Positions 35,033 through 45,827 of a stretch of 64,000 nucleotides of DNA are shown here, piece by piece; positions within the stretch are counted from its first letter, which is position 1, and every line of letters begins with the position of its first letter. Origin of the DNA: Luteibacter aegosomaticola (GTDB taxonomy: Bacteria; Pseudomonadota; Gammaproteobacteria; Xanthomonadales; Rhodanobacteraceae); contig NZ_CP095741.1 of the NCBI RefSeq assembly GCF_023078475.1, positions 1,116,001-1,180,000 on the forward strand. Direction: 5' to 3'. The notes under the pieces are model-generated. The model saw only the letters and a list, made by a program, of their open reading frames with translations. It was not told the origin of the DNA and made no database searches. Position numbers and translations under genes: made by a program.

Positions 35033-35944
35033 TCATTCGAGCTCGCGGTGGAAAGTGAGTACGTTGCCGCGTCCCTCGCGGAAATGCCGGGCCAGGCGCT
35101 CCACCAGGTACACCGAGCGGTGGCGACCGCCCGTGCAACCGATGGAGACCGTGACATAGCTGCGGTCCTCGCCCTCAAAGCGCGGCAGCCAGGTGTCCAG
35201 CCAGCGCGCCACGTCGGCATAGTACTCGCCCACGATGGGCTGCGCGTCGAGATATTCGCGAACCGGCTGGTCCTTGCCTGAGAACGGGCGCAGGCGCGGG
35301 TCCCAGTGCGGGTTGGGCAGGCAGCGCGCATCGAACACGAAATCCGCATCCGAGGGCAGGCCGCGCCGGTAGGCAAACGATTCGAATAGGAGCGTGGTGC
35401 CATCGCTGGCGGCCGCATAGCCGGTGGCGAACAGGCGGCGCAGCTGGTGCACATTGAGCTCGGAGGTGTCGATCACCTTTTCGGCGATCGAGACCAGCGG
35501 GCGGAGCAGGCGGCGCTCTTCGGCGATGGAATCCGCCAGGGAAAGGCGCTCGGCGGCCAGCGGGTGGCGGCGGCGCGTTTCCGAATAGCGCTTGATGAGC
35601 ACGTCATCGCGGCTATCCAGGAAGATCAGGTGTACGTGTACGCCAGCGCTCGAGAGCTCGGACAGCACATGCGGCATCCGCTCCAGGTCGGAGCGCCGGT
35701 TGCGCACATCCACGCCCACGGCGATGCGTCGGCGCGGGCCGTGTTCACCCTGGCTGACGGCGGCGACCAGCTGCGGGATGAGCTCCGCGGGCATGTTGTC
35801 GACGCAGTAGAACTCGAGGTCCTCCAGCGCACGCAGGGCCACCGTCTTGCCGCCGCCGGACATGCCGGTGAGGACGACGAGGTGGATGGCGCCGGCTTCG
35901 ACGATGGGGCCTTTGGGTAGCTCGTTGTTCACCGCACTCACCAT
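35033..35944 (-). CDS. rapZ: RNase adapter protein RapZ
   Basis: A 303-aa nucleotide-binding protein. In enterobacteria it brings the sRNA GlmZ to RNase E and controls amino-sugar synthesis. Walker A is GMSGGGKT (27-34). The C-terminal domain carries the RNA- and ligand-binding signature [16 protein letters not shown]. The start overlaps the hprK stop by 7 nt. The regulatory target in this organism is not visible. Confidence 0.95.
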   Translation of the reverse strand: MVSAVNNELPKGPIVEAGAIHLVVLTGMSGGGKTVALRALEDLEFYCVDNMPAELIPQLVAAVSQGEHGPRRRIAVGVDVRNRRSDLERMPHVLSELSSAGVHVHLIFLDSRDDVLIKRYSETRRRHPLAAERLSLADSIAEERRLLRPLVSIAEKVIDTSELNVHQLRRLFATGYAAASDGTTLLFESFAYRRGLPSDADFVFDARCLPNPHWDPRLRPFSGKDQPVREYLDAQPIVGEYYADVARWLDTWLPRFEGEDRSYVTVSIGCTGGRHRSVYLVERLARHFREGRGNVLTFHRELE

Positions 35945-36888
35945 GGAGAGAAGCGGCGCATCTGGTGCGCCTGCCGGTCGATGAAGGTCTGGGCAGGATC
36001 GATGCCCTTGCTCTTCAGTACATGGTTGCGCACGGCCGCCTCCACAAGCACCGCCAGGTTGCGACCAGGTGCCACGGGGATGGTGATCTTGGGCACGTCC
36101 ACGTCCAGCACGTTGCGCCGGCTGACATCGCCGGTGAGGCGGGTCATGGCGTCGGTTTCCTCGCCATCCTTCATCGGTTTGAGATGGATGACCAGGCGCA
36201 GGTACTTCGATGGTTTGACGGCGGTATGGCCGAACATCTCGCGGATGTTGAGGACGCCGAGGCCGCGCACTTCGAGCAGGTCCTGCAACAGCTCGGGGCA
36301 GGCGCCGTCGATGACATCCGGGGCGATCAGGGTGAACTCGGTGGCATCGTCGGCGACGAGCCGGTGGCCGCGGCTGATGAGTTCCAGCGCCAGCTCGCTC
36401 TTGCCCGAGCCCGGGTCGCCGGTAATCAGCACGCCGATGGAGAACACCTCGAGGAACACGCCGTGCAGGGTGACCCGCGGGGCAAGCGTGCGTGCCAGGT
36501 GGTATTGCAGGTAGGTGAGCAGCTCGTGGCCGCGCTTGGTGCTTTGCCAGAGTGGGGTATCGGTTTCTTCAGCCACCTCGCGAAGATCCGGCGGGATCGC
36601 CTGGTCCTTCGTGACGATGAGTGCAGCCGGTTGGTAGGCGGCGATCTTGTGGATGGCCTCCCAGCGCTGGCGCGAATCCAGGCCGTCGAGGTAGTTGAGC
36701 TCCTCGGTACCGATGATCTGCACCTTGTTGGGGTAGATCACGTTGAGGTAGCCGACCAGGGACGGGCGGCGGCTCTGCTTGGTATTCGGCTCCAGGACAC
36801 GGGATTCGCCCCGCATGCCTGCGACCCAGCGCAAAGCCATGCGTTCATGGACGCCGTCGAAGAGTTGTCGGGCGGTAAGCCGATCCAC
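35938..36888 (-). CDS. hprK: HPr kinase/phosphorylase
   Basis: A 316-aa enzyme that phosphorylates HPr on Ser46 with ATP and reverses the reaction with phosphate. P-loop GDPGSGKS is at 157-164, the conserved H142 in LHG lies just before, and the second signature [15 protein letters not shown] follows. It starts a transcript after a terminator and covers rapZ by overlap. The nearby HPr keeps Ser46, so a working pair is likely. Confidence 0.95.
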   Translation of the reverse strand: MDRLTARQLFDGVHERMALRWVAGMRGESRVLEPNTKQSRRPSLVGYLNVIYPNKVQIIGTEELNYLDGLDSRQRWEAIHKIAAYQPAALIVTKDQAIPPDLREVAEETDTPLWQSTKRGHELLTYLQYHLARTLAPRVTLHGVFLEVFSIGVLITGDPGSGKSELALELISRGHRLVADDATEFTLIAPDVIDGACPELLQDLLEVRGLGVLNIREMFGHTAVKPSKYLRLVIHLKPMKDGEETDAMTRLTGDVSRRNVLDVDVPKITIPVAPGRNLAVLVEAAVRNHVLKSKGIDPAQTFIDRQAHQMRRFSPW

Positions 36889-36903
36889 GCGGGGGTTCCT
36901 GTC

Positions 36904-36936
36904 AAAAAGAAAGCCGGCACACGGGGGTGCCGGCTT
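36904..36936 (-). terminator. Rho-independent terminator between hpf and hprK
   Basis: Read on the minus strand: a 10-bp stem AAGCCGGCAC / GTGCCGGCTT with a 6-nt loop, then TCTTTTTG. It lies 34 nt after the hpf stop and ends just before the hprK start, so the two groups are probably separate transcripts. Confidence 0.9.
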
Positions 36937-36969
36937 GCTTATATTGTGCCACAGGCCCGCTCAGGGGCT

Positions 36970-37317
36970 TCAGGTGGCGGCGCGGGCCTCGCGGACCTCG
37001 CTGTTGTGGTGATCCTTGAGCTTTTCCTTATGCTTCTTCAGCTGGTCGGCCAGCTTTGTGATCATTTCGTCGATCGCGGCATACATGCGGTCGCTGATCG
37101 TGCCGTCCTGCTGGCGGGCCAGGCCCTCGGCGTGGAGGCGGGTGCCCGAACAGTGGAGCGTGCCGCCGGCCTTATGCTCGGCCTTGTCCACGGATAACAC
37201 GACGTCCAGGGCGGTGATGTTGTCGAAAAGGCGTTCGAAGCGGCCAATTTGCTGTTCCACGCGCTCGCGCAGGGCAGGGGTGATCTGGATGTGCTGGCCG
37301 CTGATCTGGATTTGCAT
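36970..37317 (-). CDS. hpf: Ribosome hibernation promoting factor
   Basis: A 115-aa short-type HPF/RaiA protein that binds the 30S subunit and stores ribosomes in stationary phase. Typical: MQIQISGQHIQITPALRERV, IGRFERLFDNI and DRMYAAIDEMITKLADQLKKHK. It lacks the long-HPF C-terminal dimerisation domain. Gene order rpoN-hpf is conserved across gammaproteobacteria. A terminator follows. Confidence 0.95.
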   Translation of the reverse strand: MQIQISGQHIQITPALRERVEQQIGRFERLFDNITALDVVLSVDKAEHKAGGTLHCSGTRLHAEGLARQQDGTISDRMYAAIDEMITKLADQLKKHKEKLKDHHNSEVREARAAT

Positions 37318-37435
37318 GACGCCTCCTTCTTACTGAGGGTGCCGCCGCTGGGGCGGCGAGAGGGGAGTGGCGATTGCCGCTCCTGAACCTTTCAAACGTG
37401 GGACCGTGATCCTCCGATGGGGTTCCGCGTGTGGC

Positions 37436-38917
37436 TTAACCGGCTCGCACGCGTTCACTGGAACTGGGGATCCGCATCGCCTCGCGGTACTTGGCCACCG
37501 TACGGCGTGCGACCTGAATACCGCGTCGATGGAATTCCTCCGCGAGCGCCTGGTCGGACAGCGGGCGGCGCGGATCCTCCGCCGTGACCAGTTTGCGCAG
37601 CATGGCCTGGATGGCCGTGGCAGACGCGCTGCCACCGTCTTCCGTAGCGACGCCGCTTGAGAAGAAGTGCTTGAGCTCGAAGGTACCGCGCGGCGTATGC
37701 ATGTACTTGCGCGTGGTTACCCTGGAAATGGTCGATTCATGCATGCCCACTTCCTCCGCCACCTCGCGCAGGACCAGGGGGTGCATGGCTTCGGGGCCGT
37801 AATCGAGGAAGGCGCTCTGCCGACGGACGATGACCTCGGCGACCTTGGTCAGGGTCTCGGCGCGCGACTGCAGGCTCTTCAGGAGCCAGCGGGCCTCCTG
37901 CAGCTGGCCCTTCATCCACGTGGCGTCATCGCCGCGGGCACGGGCGATCAGGTTGCAGTAATGCTGGTTGAGGCCTAGCCGGGGCTGGGCATCGGGATTC
38001 AGGCTGACCCGCCAGCGGCCGTTCTCACGCCGCGCGTAGACATCGGGCGCCACGTATTCCACCGGGGTGGCGTCAAGCGCCGCGCCCGGGCGGGGATCGA
38101 GGCTGCGGATGAGCGAGGCGGCCACGGCGACATCGGCCTCGGCCGCCTTCAGGCGCCGGGCGATCTTGCTGGTGTCGTTGCGGGCCAGCAACTCGATTTC
38201 GTCGGTGACGATGCGTACCGCCAGGTTGCGCTGGGGCGTCTCGTCCGAGAACTGGCTCAGCTGGCAGAGCAGGCAATCGCGCAGGTCGAGGCTGGCAATG
38301 CCCGTGGGGTCGAAGCGCTGGATGCGCTTGCGCACCGCCTCGATCTCGTCGAGGTCGCAATGGAACTCGCGCAGGGCGCTCTGCACCGCCTCCAGGCCGT
38401 CACGCAGGTACCCGTCCTCATCCAGCACGTGGATGATCGCGGTGGCGATCGCATGGTCGCGCGGCGTGAACTGCGAGAGGTTGAGCTGCCATTCCAGGTG
38501 TTGCTGGAGGCTTTCCGGCGCGGCGTTCTGGGGCTCGAAGCCTTCTTCATCGCCGCCGCCGTTACGCGACGGCGCGCCGGCGTAATCCCCCGCCTCGCCG
38601 TGGAAACGGTCGTCGTCCCATTCAGGGGCGAGATCCTCGGAAGGCGACGCGGTGGATTCTTCCTCGCGGGTGGCCTTGGCGGGCTGCTCGTCGCGGGCCC
38701 GGTATTCCATGGCCTCGTCGAAGCTGGCGGATTCTTCCGCAGCCTCGGGCTCGGATTCGGCATCTTCCGCGAACTCGAGGAGTGGGTTGCTTTCCGCTAT
38801 CTGGCGGAGTTCGGCCTCAAGCTCCAGCTGCGACAACTGCAGCAGGCGGATGGCCTGCTGGAGCTGTGGCGTCAGCGTGAGCTGCTGATGCAGGCGAAAC
38901 TGAAGTCCAGGTTTCAT
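37436..38917 (-). CDS. rpoN: RNA polymerase sigma-54 factor
   Basis: A 493-aa sigma-54. Region I at the N-terminus is Gln/Leu-rich (QQLTLTPQLQQAIRLLQLS). An acidic linker follows (about 50-125), then the core-binding region, the HTH (REVAEEVGMHESTISRVTTRKYM) and the RpoN box ARRTVAKYRE (470-479). It should direct transcription of nitrogen, motility or envelope genes with AAA+ activators. Flanked by lptB and hpf, as usual. Confidence 0.97.
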   Translation of the reverse strand: MKPGLQFRLHQQLTLTPQLQQAIRLLQLSQLELEAELRQIAESNPLLEFAEDAESEPEAAEESASFDEAMEYRARDEQPAKATREEESTASPSEDLAPEWDDDRFHGEAGDYAGAPSRNGGGDEEGFEPQNAAPESLQQHLEWQLNLSQFTPRDHAIATAIIHVLDEDGYLRDGLEAVQSALREFHCDLDEIEAVRKRIQRFDPTGIASLDLRDCLLCQLSQFSDETPQRNLAVRIVTDEIELLARNDTSKIARRLKAAEADVAVAASLIRSLDPRPGAALDATPVEYVAPDVYARRENGRWRVSLNPDAQPRLGLNQHYCNLIARARGDDATWMKGQLQEARWLLKSLQSRAETLTKVAEVIVRRQSAFLDYGPEAMHPLVLREVAEEVGMHESTISRVTTRKYMHTPRGTFELKHFFSSGVATEDGGSASATAIQAMLRKLVTAEDPRRPLSDQALAEEFHRRGIQVARRTVAKYREAMRIPSSSERVRAG

Positions 38918-39027
38918 TACCTTCGCAAGATCGGGTTACAACCCATCGTAACCCCACGCGGCCCTTTGAAACCAGCGCCCCGCATGTCTAGGCCAGCTGG
39001 CCGATTCTGCGCAACCTGTGCCGCGCG

Positions 39028-39747
39028 TTAAATCCGGAATTCACGGCCCAGGTACACCTCGCGGACTTTTTCGTCAGCCAGGATGTGCTGGGGCGTGCCG
39101 CGCGAAAGCACTTCACCATCGTTGAGGATGTAGGCGCGGTCGCAGATGCCGAGCGTTTCGCGGACGTTGTGATCGGTGATGAGCACGCCGATGCCACGTT
39201 CCTTAAGGTGGCGCACGATGCGCTGGATCTCGCCCACCGAGATGGGGTCGACGCCTGCGAACGGCTCGTCGAGGAGCATGTAGCGCGGACGCGCGGCGAG
39301 GGCGCGTGCGATTTCCACGCGTCGGCGCTCGCCACCTGAAAGGCTGATGCCCTTCTGTTCGGCGATGTGCGAGATCTTGAGTTCGTCGAGCAGGCTTTCG
39401 AGTTCATCCTCGCGCTGCTTCTGCGTCATGTTGTCGCGCAGTTCCAGCACGGCCAGGATGTTGTCGGACACGCTGAGGCGGCGGAACACCGAGGCTTCCT
39501 GCGGCAGGTAACCGATGCCGAGCTTGGCGCGCGAGTGCATCGGCAGGCCGGTGATGTCCTGCTGATCGAGCTTGATCTGGCCCGCGTCGGCCTGGATCAG
39601 GCCCACCACCATGTAGAAGCAGGTGGTCTTGCCGGCGCCGTTGGGGCCAAGCAGGCCCACGACTTCGCCTTCGCGAATGGAAAAAGCGAAATCACGCACT
39701 ACCTGGCGGGCGCGGAACCGCTTCTGCAGGCCTTGGGCTGAAAGCAT
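39028..39747 (-). CDS. lptB: LPS export ABC transporter ATP-binding protein
   Basis: A 239-aa ATPase that drives LPS extraction from the inner membrane with LptF and LptG. Walker [10 protein letters not shown] (34-42), signature LSGGERRR, Walker [13 protein letters not shown]-loop ITDHN. Length is normal (E. coli 241). It follows lptA by 4 nt. lptF and lptG are not in the window, as usual. Confidence 0.97.
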   Translation of the reverse strand: MLSAQGLQKRFRARQVVRDFAFSIREGEVVGLLGPNGAGKTTCFYMVVGLIQADAGQIKLDQQDITGLPMHSRAKLGIGYLPQEASVFRRLSVSDNILAVLELRDNMTQKQREDELESLLDELKISHIAEQKGISLSGGERRRVEIARALAARPRYMLLDEPFAGVDPISVGEIQRIVRHLKERGIGVLITDHNVRETLGICDRAYILNDGEVLSRGTPQHILADEKVREVYLGREFRI

Positions 39748-39751
39748 CGGG

Positions 39752-40366
39752 TCAGGGCTTCTTCTGGGTGTCGGCAGGGGCGGCGGGCGGCGTGGCCGGT
39801 GCAGCCGGTGCGCCCGGCTTGGCGGCCGGTGCGGCGCCTGGCTGGGTCTTCGGCTGGAAGGTCATGTGCACGGTGGCTTCACCGTTGCTCTCGCCCGTCA
39901 TCGTGCTGTCGTTGGTGTTGTAGGTGAGCTTGTCGCCATCGGCCGTGCCCTTGGTGGGCTGGTCGATGTGGGCATTGGTGGTCAGGATCGCGATGCCCGT
40001 ATCGTTGTGGTAATCGATGTTCTTGGCATGGCCGTGCATCCAGTTGCCGTCATCGTCCTGCTGCTGCACCGTCGCCGGGCTGCCGTCGATGACCGCACGC
40101 GTCACCTGGTTCTGGTCGTCGAAATACACCGTGGCCTTCGCGCCCGTGACCTTCAGCGTGCCCTGGGTGATCACCACATTGGTGGTGTAAATCGCGATGC
40201 CCTGGGGCTGCTGGCGGCCATCGAAGCTCTTGGCCGTCACGTCCATGATCTGCTGGCGATCGGATTGTTTCGCCATGGCCGGGGTGGCAAGCGCGAGGAG
40301 CGCCACGCCGCAGGCCGCGAACAGTGCCTTAGCGCTTGCGTGGCTGGTACTGGGTGTGGACTGCAT
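39752..40366 (-). CDS. lptA: LPS transport periplasmic protein LptA
   Basis: A 204-aa periplasmic bridge protein of the Lpt pathway. A signal peptide ends near ATPAMAKQS. The OstA/LptA jelly-roll includes [22 protein letters not shown] and [19 protein letters not shown] strands. The C-terminal ~35 residues are a Pro/Ala-rich tail. ATG 40366 starts the signal peptide and leaves 38 nt overlapping the 3' end of lptC; the frame is open to 40411. Confidence 0.93.
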   Translation of the reverse strand: MQSTPSTSHASAKALFAACGVALLALATPAMAKQSDRQQIMDVTAKSFDGRQQPQGIAIYTTNVVITQGTLKVTGAKATVYFDDQNQVTRAVIDGSPATVQQQDDDGNWMHGHAKNIDYHNDTGIAILTTNAHIDQPTKGTADGDKLTYNTNDSTMTGESNGEATVHMTFQPKTQPGAAPAAKPGAPAAPATPPAAPADTQKKP

Positions 40367-40928
40367 CGAGGAGCTCCAGGTGCTTGGTATCGAGGTTGGC
40401 GCGCATGCCAATGCCGTTCATTGTAGAGGTTCCCTGCACAATGCGGGCTGCCTCGGCGGTCTCTAGCCGGTTTTCCTTAGGCCACGCCGTGACCTCGGAG
40501 GTATCGATGCTGGCCGGCGGGTTGGTATCGAACGCCACGCGGTCCATATGGACCAGGCCCTGCAGCTTGAGCAGCGTGCCGTCCTTGTTGACCCAGCCGT
40601 ACTCGGAGTGGCCCGTCCACGGCGGCGCCGTGGTGTCCTTGGTCGGCGGCAGCACGAACTTCGGAGCGTTGATATACAGCGATTCGTCGCCTTCGCGCCG
40701 CTCCAGATGGGGCGCGATGAGCTTGAAGGCAGCCTGGCCTTCCTCGTTGTACGAGTCCAGGTCGAAGTTGGTCAGGACGTAGCCCGAGCGCGGCGGGCCG
40801 ATGAAATCATCGACCTTCTTCTCGGGGGCGACCCAGTAATAGAGGAGGGTGCTGGCGCCCAGCGCGACGGCCAGGATGCCCAGCGTCCCGGCGGCGCTGC
40901 GGTCTTTGAACAGGTTGAAGACACTCAC
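40329..40928 (-). CDS. lptC: LPS export protein LptC
   Basis: A 199-aa bitopic inner-membrane protein that joins the LptBFG motor to LptA. One N-terminal helix (about 14-31, GTLGILAVALGASTLLYYWV) is followed by a periplasmic jelly-roll (YVLTNFDLDSYNEEGQAAFKL). It overlaps kdsC by 4 nt at its start and lptA by 38 nt at its end. Confidence 0.93.
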   Translation of the reverse strand: MSVFNLFKDRSAAGTLGILAVALGASTLLYYWVAPEKKVDDFIGPPRSGYVLTNFDLDSYNEEGQAAFKLIAPHLERREGDESLYINAPKFVLPPTKDTTAPPWTGHSEYGWVNKDGTLLKLQGLVHMDRVAFDTNPPASIDTSEVTAWPKENRLETAEAARIVQGTSTMNGIGMRANLDTKHLELLDAVHTQYQPRKR

Positions 40929-41473
40929 AGCCAGCGATCCCGCTCGGCTTCGGCCTTGCCCTGCGCGGCCAGGATCATGTCAGCCACTTCGCGGGCGGCG
41001 CCATAGCCGCCGGTCAGGCGGGTGCGCCAGTGCGCGCGCTCGGCGACCCAGGGGTGGGCGTTGGCCACGGCGACGGCCAGGCCGCTGATCCCCATCGCGG
41101 GCAGGTCGGGCAGGTCGTCGCCGACGAACGCAGCCTCGGCCGGCTCCAGGTGCAGGGCTTCGAGCAGGGCGTTAAGGGTGGCGCGCTTGTCCTTCTGGCC
41201 CTGGTAAACGTGCTGGATACCCAGTTCCTCGGCGCGCAGCGACACAGGGTGGCTGATGCGGGCCGTGATGATGGCGACCTTGATGCCGTTCTCCTGCAGC
41301 CGCTTGAGGCCCAGGCCATCATGGACGTGGAAGACCTTGGTCTCACGGCCGTCCTCGGCGTACCAGAGGCGCCCGTCGGTCAGCGTGCCATCCACGTCGA
41401 ACACGACCACGCGGATGCGTGCGGCGCGGGCGAGGACGTCGGCGGGAATCTCGGTGTAGTGGGTATAGGCCAT
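40925..41473 (-). CDS. kdsC: 3-deoxy-D-manno-octulosonate 8-phosphate phosphatase
   Basis: A 182-aa HAD-family phosphatase that makes free Kdo from Kdo-8-phosphate. The nucleophile motif FDVDGTLTDG has D26 and D28. The later Asp pair is in VGDDLPDLPAM. The small size without a cap domain is typical of tetrameric KdsC. It leads into lptC with a 4-nt overlap; kdsD lies 55 nt upstream. Confidence 0.95.
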   Translation of the reverse strand: MAYTHYTEIPADVLARAARIRVVVFDVDGTLTDGRLWYAEDGRETKVFHVHDGLGLKRLQENGIKVAIITARISHPVSLRAEELGIQHVYQGQKDKRATLNALLEALHLEPAEAAFVGDDLPDLPAMGISGLAVAVANAHPWVAERAHWRTRLTGGYGAAREVADMILAAQGKAEAERDRWL

Positions 41474-41528
41474 GGCGTGAAGGATACAGGGGCGGCTCCG
41501 GCGCGGTGCGGCGCGCCGGGCGGGCGCG

Positions 41529-42542
41529 TCAGACGACGCGTGCGCGTAGCAGGTCGTGGATGTTCAGGGCACCGACCACGCAGCCGTCGGCGTCGGTGAC
41601 CAGCAGGGCGTGGATCTGGTGCTTTTCCATGATCTGGGCGGCCTCGACGGCCAGCTTGTCCGAACCGATGGTCTTGGGGCCGCGGGTCATCAGCTGGGCC
41701 ACGGTGGCGCCACGCAAGTCCACGCCGTCGTCGTCGAGCGCGCGGCGGAGGTCACCGTCGGTGAACACGCCGATGAGCTTGCCATCGGGTTCGACCACGG
41801 CCGTCATGCCCAGGTGCTTGCGGGTCATCTCGACCAGCGCTTCGCTGAGCGAAGCCGTGATCGGGACCCGGGGCACGTCGTCGCCGCTGTGCATCACGTC
41901 GGCGATGTGCAGGAGCAGGCGGCGGCCAAGGCTGCCGGCCGGGTGGGAACGGGCGAAATCATCGGAGGTGAAGCCGCGGGCATCCAGCAGCGCCACGGCA
42001 AGGGCATCGCCCAGGACCAGGGCCGCCGTGGTGCTGGCCGTCGGAGCCAGCCCGTGGGGGCAGGCTTCGGAGGCCACGTTGCCGTCGATATTCACATCCG
42101 CCTGGCTGGCCAGCGAGGATTTCGGGTTGCCGGTGATCGCGATAAGGGGGATGCCCTGGCGCTTGATCGCCGGCAGGATGAACAGCAGTTCGTCCGTTTC
42201 ACCGGAGTACGAGATGGCCAGGACGATATCCGAGGGCTGGATCATGCCCAGGTCGCCGTGGCTGGCTTCGCCCGGGTGAACAAAGAAGGAGGGCGTGCCG
42301 GTGGAGGCCAGGGTGGCGGCGATCTTCCGGGCAATATGGCCCGATTTGCCCATGCCGGAGACGACCACGCGGCCCTTGCAGTCCAGGATCATCTGGCAGG
42401 CGCGGACGAACGAGGCGTCGACGCGGCGTTCGAGCGCCCGGATCGCGGCGGCCTCGGTGGCGATAACCGTGCGCGCGCTGCGCACGACGGTATCGGCGTT
42501 CACGAGCATGGGGCCGGTGGGCGGGGCGGTGCGGGCGTTCAT
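41529..42542 (-). CDS. kdsD: Arabinose-5-phosphate isomerase
   Basis: A 337-aa enzyme that isomerises ribulose-5-phosphate to arabinose-5-phosphate, the first step of Kdo synthesis. An N-terminal SIS domain (VVVSGMGKSGHIARKIAATL, GEASHGDLGM, AISYSGETDELL) is followed by two CBS domains (about 210-335). ATG 42542 (MNARTAPP) is preferred; ATG 42506 (MLVNADTV) is possible, and the frame is open to 42743. Divergent from ibaG. Confidence 0.94.
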   Translation of the reverse strand: MNARTAPPTGPMLVNADTVVRSARTVIATEAAAIRALERRVDASFVRACQMILDCKGRVVVSGMGKSGHIARKIAATLASTGTPSFFVHPGEASHGDLGMIQPSDIVLAISYSGETDELLFILPAIKRQGIPLIAITGNPKSSLASQADVNIDGNVASEACPHGLAPTASTTAALVLGDALAVALLDARGFTSDDFARSHPAGSLGRRLLLHIADVMHSGDDVPRVPITASLSEALVEMTRKHLGMTAVVEPDGKLIGVFTDGDLRRALDDDGVDLRGATVAQLMTRGPKTIGSDKLAVEAAQIMEKHQIHALLVTDADGCVVGALNIHDLLRARVV

Positions 42543-42718
42543 GCGGGCCTTGGGTCCGGGTGGGGGCTGTCCCTGGATGACCCGGGATGTCCATTTCTGC
42601 GACACCGGATTTCCATTACCATTACATATTCTCATTTTATCGTCGCTGCCATCGAGTGGTGATTCAGGGACCGTTTCGGAACCCTGGGCCGCGGCGACCC
42701 CTTTCCCACGGAGAATCC

Positions 42719-44265
<1,547 letters not shown>

Positions 44266-44283
44266 GCCGCATTTTGTAGGAGA

Positions 44284-44316
44284 TAAAAAAACCGCCTCGT
44301 GAGGCGGTTTTTTTTA
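44284..44316. terminator. Bidirectional terminator after murA
   Basis: TAAAAAAACCGCCTC-GT-GAGGCGGTTTTTTTT: a 10-bp stem with A and T runs at both ends. It serves murA (+) and the convergent gene ending at 44356. Confidence 0.94.
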
Positions 44317-44355
44317 TTGAGCCATCGATCGCTGGCTCTCATGCGCCGCGTGGTG

Positions 44356-44847
44356 TCAATCTGCCTTACGGTTTCCCAGCGACGTGTGCCAGTCTTCCAA
44401 CTGCTGCGCGCGTTGTGCCGTGACTTCCATCATGCAGATCGATTGGGTGGCCGGCGCGGCGTCGGAACCGAATCGATCGGCACGAGCGGCGCAGTCCTTT
44501 TGAATGAAGGCGAGCCAGGCGCGTTGCGCGGCCTGAGTGTCGCCGATAGCTTGCTTATCGCCAGCCAATTGCCCGAGCAGCGCCTTGTAAGCCTTGTTCA
44601 GGCGGGCGTCCTGGAACTTGAATTCCTCATCCGCGCAATCACCCTGCGCGGGTACGCGGCCCTGCGTGGCGGCCACGCAGCTGTCGTAAGCCGGACGCAC
44701 GCCGTAATACTTCGTCGAAATGTAAGACAGGCGTTCCACGCCCGGCATGATGGCCACGCCATTGATGGCTTCGGCAGGGCTGGCATGCGCTGTGCCAACA
44801 AGGCAGGCAAGCAGGAGCACGGCGGGGGCAGCTCGCATCAAGAGCAT
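44356..44847 (-). CDS. Exported LprI-type (DUF1311-like) protein
   Basis: A 163-aa protein with a signal peptide (MRAAPAVLLLACLVGTAHA after MLL). The mature part has the pattern of the lysozyme-inhibitor LprI N-terminal family: spaced Cys (DSCVAATQG, GDCADEEF, KDCAARAD, SICMMEVT) and helices with LNKAYKALLGQL and AQRAWLAFIQKDC. The role of these proteins in gammaproteobacteria is mostly unknown. ATG 44847 follows AAGGAAG. The start ATG 44949 of the frame is not needed. Confidence 0.82.
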   Translation of the reverse strand: MLLMRAAPAVLLLACLVGTAHASPAEAINGVAIMPGVERLSYISTKYYGVRPAYDSCVAATQGRVPAQGDCADEEFKFQDARLNKAYKALLGQLAGDKQAIGDTQAAQRAWLAFIQKDCAARADRFGSDAAPATQSICMMEVTAQRAQQLEDWHTSLGNRKAD

Positions 44848-44935
44848 GACATCTTCCTTAGGGGCATGAAGCCGGAAGCGTAGCGTACTGATCGCCGGTG
44901 AAGGCGATGCTAACGGCGCCAGTTGCCGCAAACGC

Positions 44936-44961
44936 GAAGCCCGCCACAAAGGGCGGGCTTC
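44936..44961 (-). terminator. Hairpin after the DUF3108 gene
   Basis: A 10-bp perfect stem GAAGCCCGCC / GGCGGGCTTC with a 6-nt loop, 6 nt after the stop. On the minus strand it is followed by GCGTTTGCGG, a poor T tract, so efficiency is doubtful. Confidence 0.5.
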
Positions 44962-44967
44962 ATCGGC

Positions 44968-45666
44968 TCATTTGCCTTCGAACTTGACCAGTTCGAGGGT
45001 CAGGTCGCCGCCATCCTTCTGGGCGAGCTTGACCGGGACCGGGTACTTCGCCGGGACGTACCAGGCATTGAAGCCGCGGTCCTGATCGGTGCGGTCGACG
45101 CGCACGGCATCGAACGCGCCAGCGGGCACGTTCACCTTTTCGTTCGCGGCCACCTTGAAGGTCTGGGTCTCCACGGCCTGCTTGACGCCAACCGGGAACG
45201 TGGCTTCCTTCGCCCCGCCGTGCAGCGCGATGCCCAGGGCAAGCGGCAGGGTGTTGCGATCGACCATGCCCGGCTGGGCGGTGTAGGAGAACGACTTGCT
45301 GTTGTCCTGGACCTGCACGGTGTTGCCGTTGACGGTGAGCGTGCGGCTCTTCGGCTTGAAGGCCGACTGCAGGTCGTACTTGTACGAGACGGCCTGCGGC
45401 ACCTTGCCGGACCAGGTGAAGCGCGACACTTCGGAGCTGCTGGCGCCAATGGCGGCGGCGAGGCCGGACGTGCCGGTGATCTTATTGCTGTATTCGAACT
45501 GGCCATTGCCCGCCGGCTTGAGCGTAAGCGTGGCATTGCCCAGCGGCGAGCCGCCTTGCAGCACGTTGTAGGTGGCGGTGAAGGACTGCGGCACGTCCGC
45601 GGCGAACGCGGCGGCGGGCAGGGCGAGGGCCAGGCCAAGGCTGGCGCGGAGGAGGGTGGTCTTCAT
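44968..45666 (-). CDS. Exported DUF3108 protein
   Basis: A 232-aa protein with a signal peptide (MKTTLLRASLGLALALPAAAFA). The mature part is beta-rich with alternating residues (SFTATYNVLQGGSPLGNATLTL, RFTWSGKVPQAVSYKYDL, FNAWYVPAKYPVPVKLAQKD), typical of DUF3108, which often lies beside purN/purM. ATG 45666 starts the signal peptide. Function unknown; a beta-barrel-like lipid-binding fold has been suggested for such proteins, which I cannot confirm. Confidence 0.85.
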   Translation of the reverse strand: MKTTLLRASLGLALALPAAAFAADVPQSFTATYNVLQGGSPLGNATLTLKPAGNGQFEYSNKITGTSGLAAAIGASSSEVSRFTWSGKVPQAVSYKYDLQSAFKPKSRTLTVNGNTVQVQDNSKSFSYTAQPGMVDRNTLPLALGIALHGGAKEATFPVGVKQAVETQTFKVAANEKVNVPAGAFDAVRVDRTDQDRGFNAWYVPAKYPVPVKLAQKDGGDLTLELVKFEGK

Positions 45667-45731
45667 GCCACCGAGTTTAAACCCGGCGGCTGAATGCGGG
45701 GTCAAACGTCATGGAACCGCGCGTCAACCCC

Positions 45732-45827
45732 GTAGGAGCCCACCCTGTGGGCGACATCTTTCGCCTCGAGGCAGCGGGGCTTTGTGCTGTTTTCGCGAAC
45801 GGCGTCGCCCACAGGGTGGGCTCCTAC
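45732..45827. repeat. REP pair in inverted orientation (BIME-like)
   Basis: Two 24-bp arms, GTAGGAGCCCACCCTGTGGG plus CGAC at 45732-45755 and the exact reverse complement at 45804-45827, 48 bp apart. Each arm itself has a small inner palindrome (CCCACCCTGTGGG). The bases next to the arms differ: CATCTTTCGCCTC after the left arm, and CGAACGGC before the right arm. The purN stop codon lies in the right arm. Confidence 0.9.

Noticed and set aside
42600..42650. Fur-like site in the AT-rich gap between kdsD and ibaG
   Set aside because: One half (TGAGAAT) resembles a Fur half-site but the other half does not match; not enough to call.
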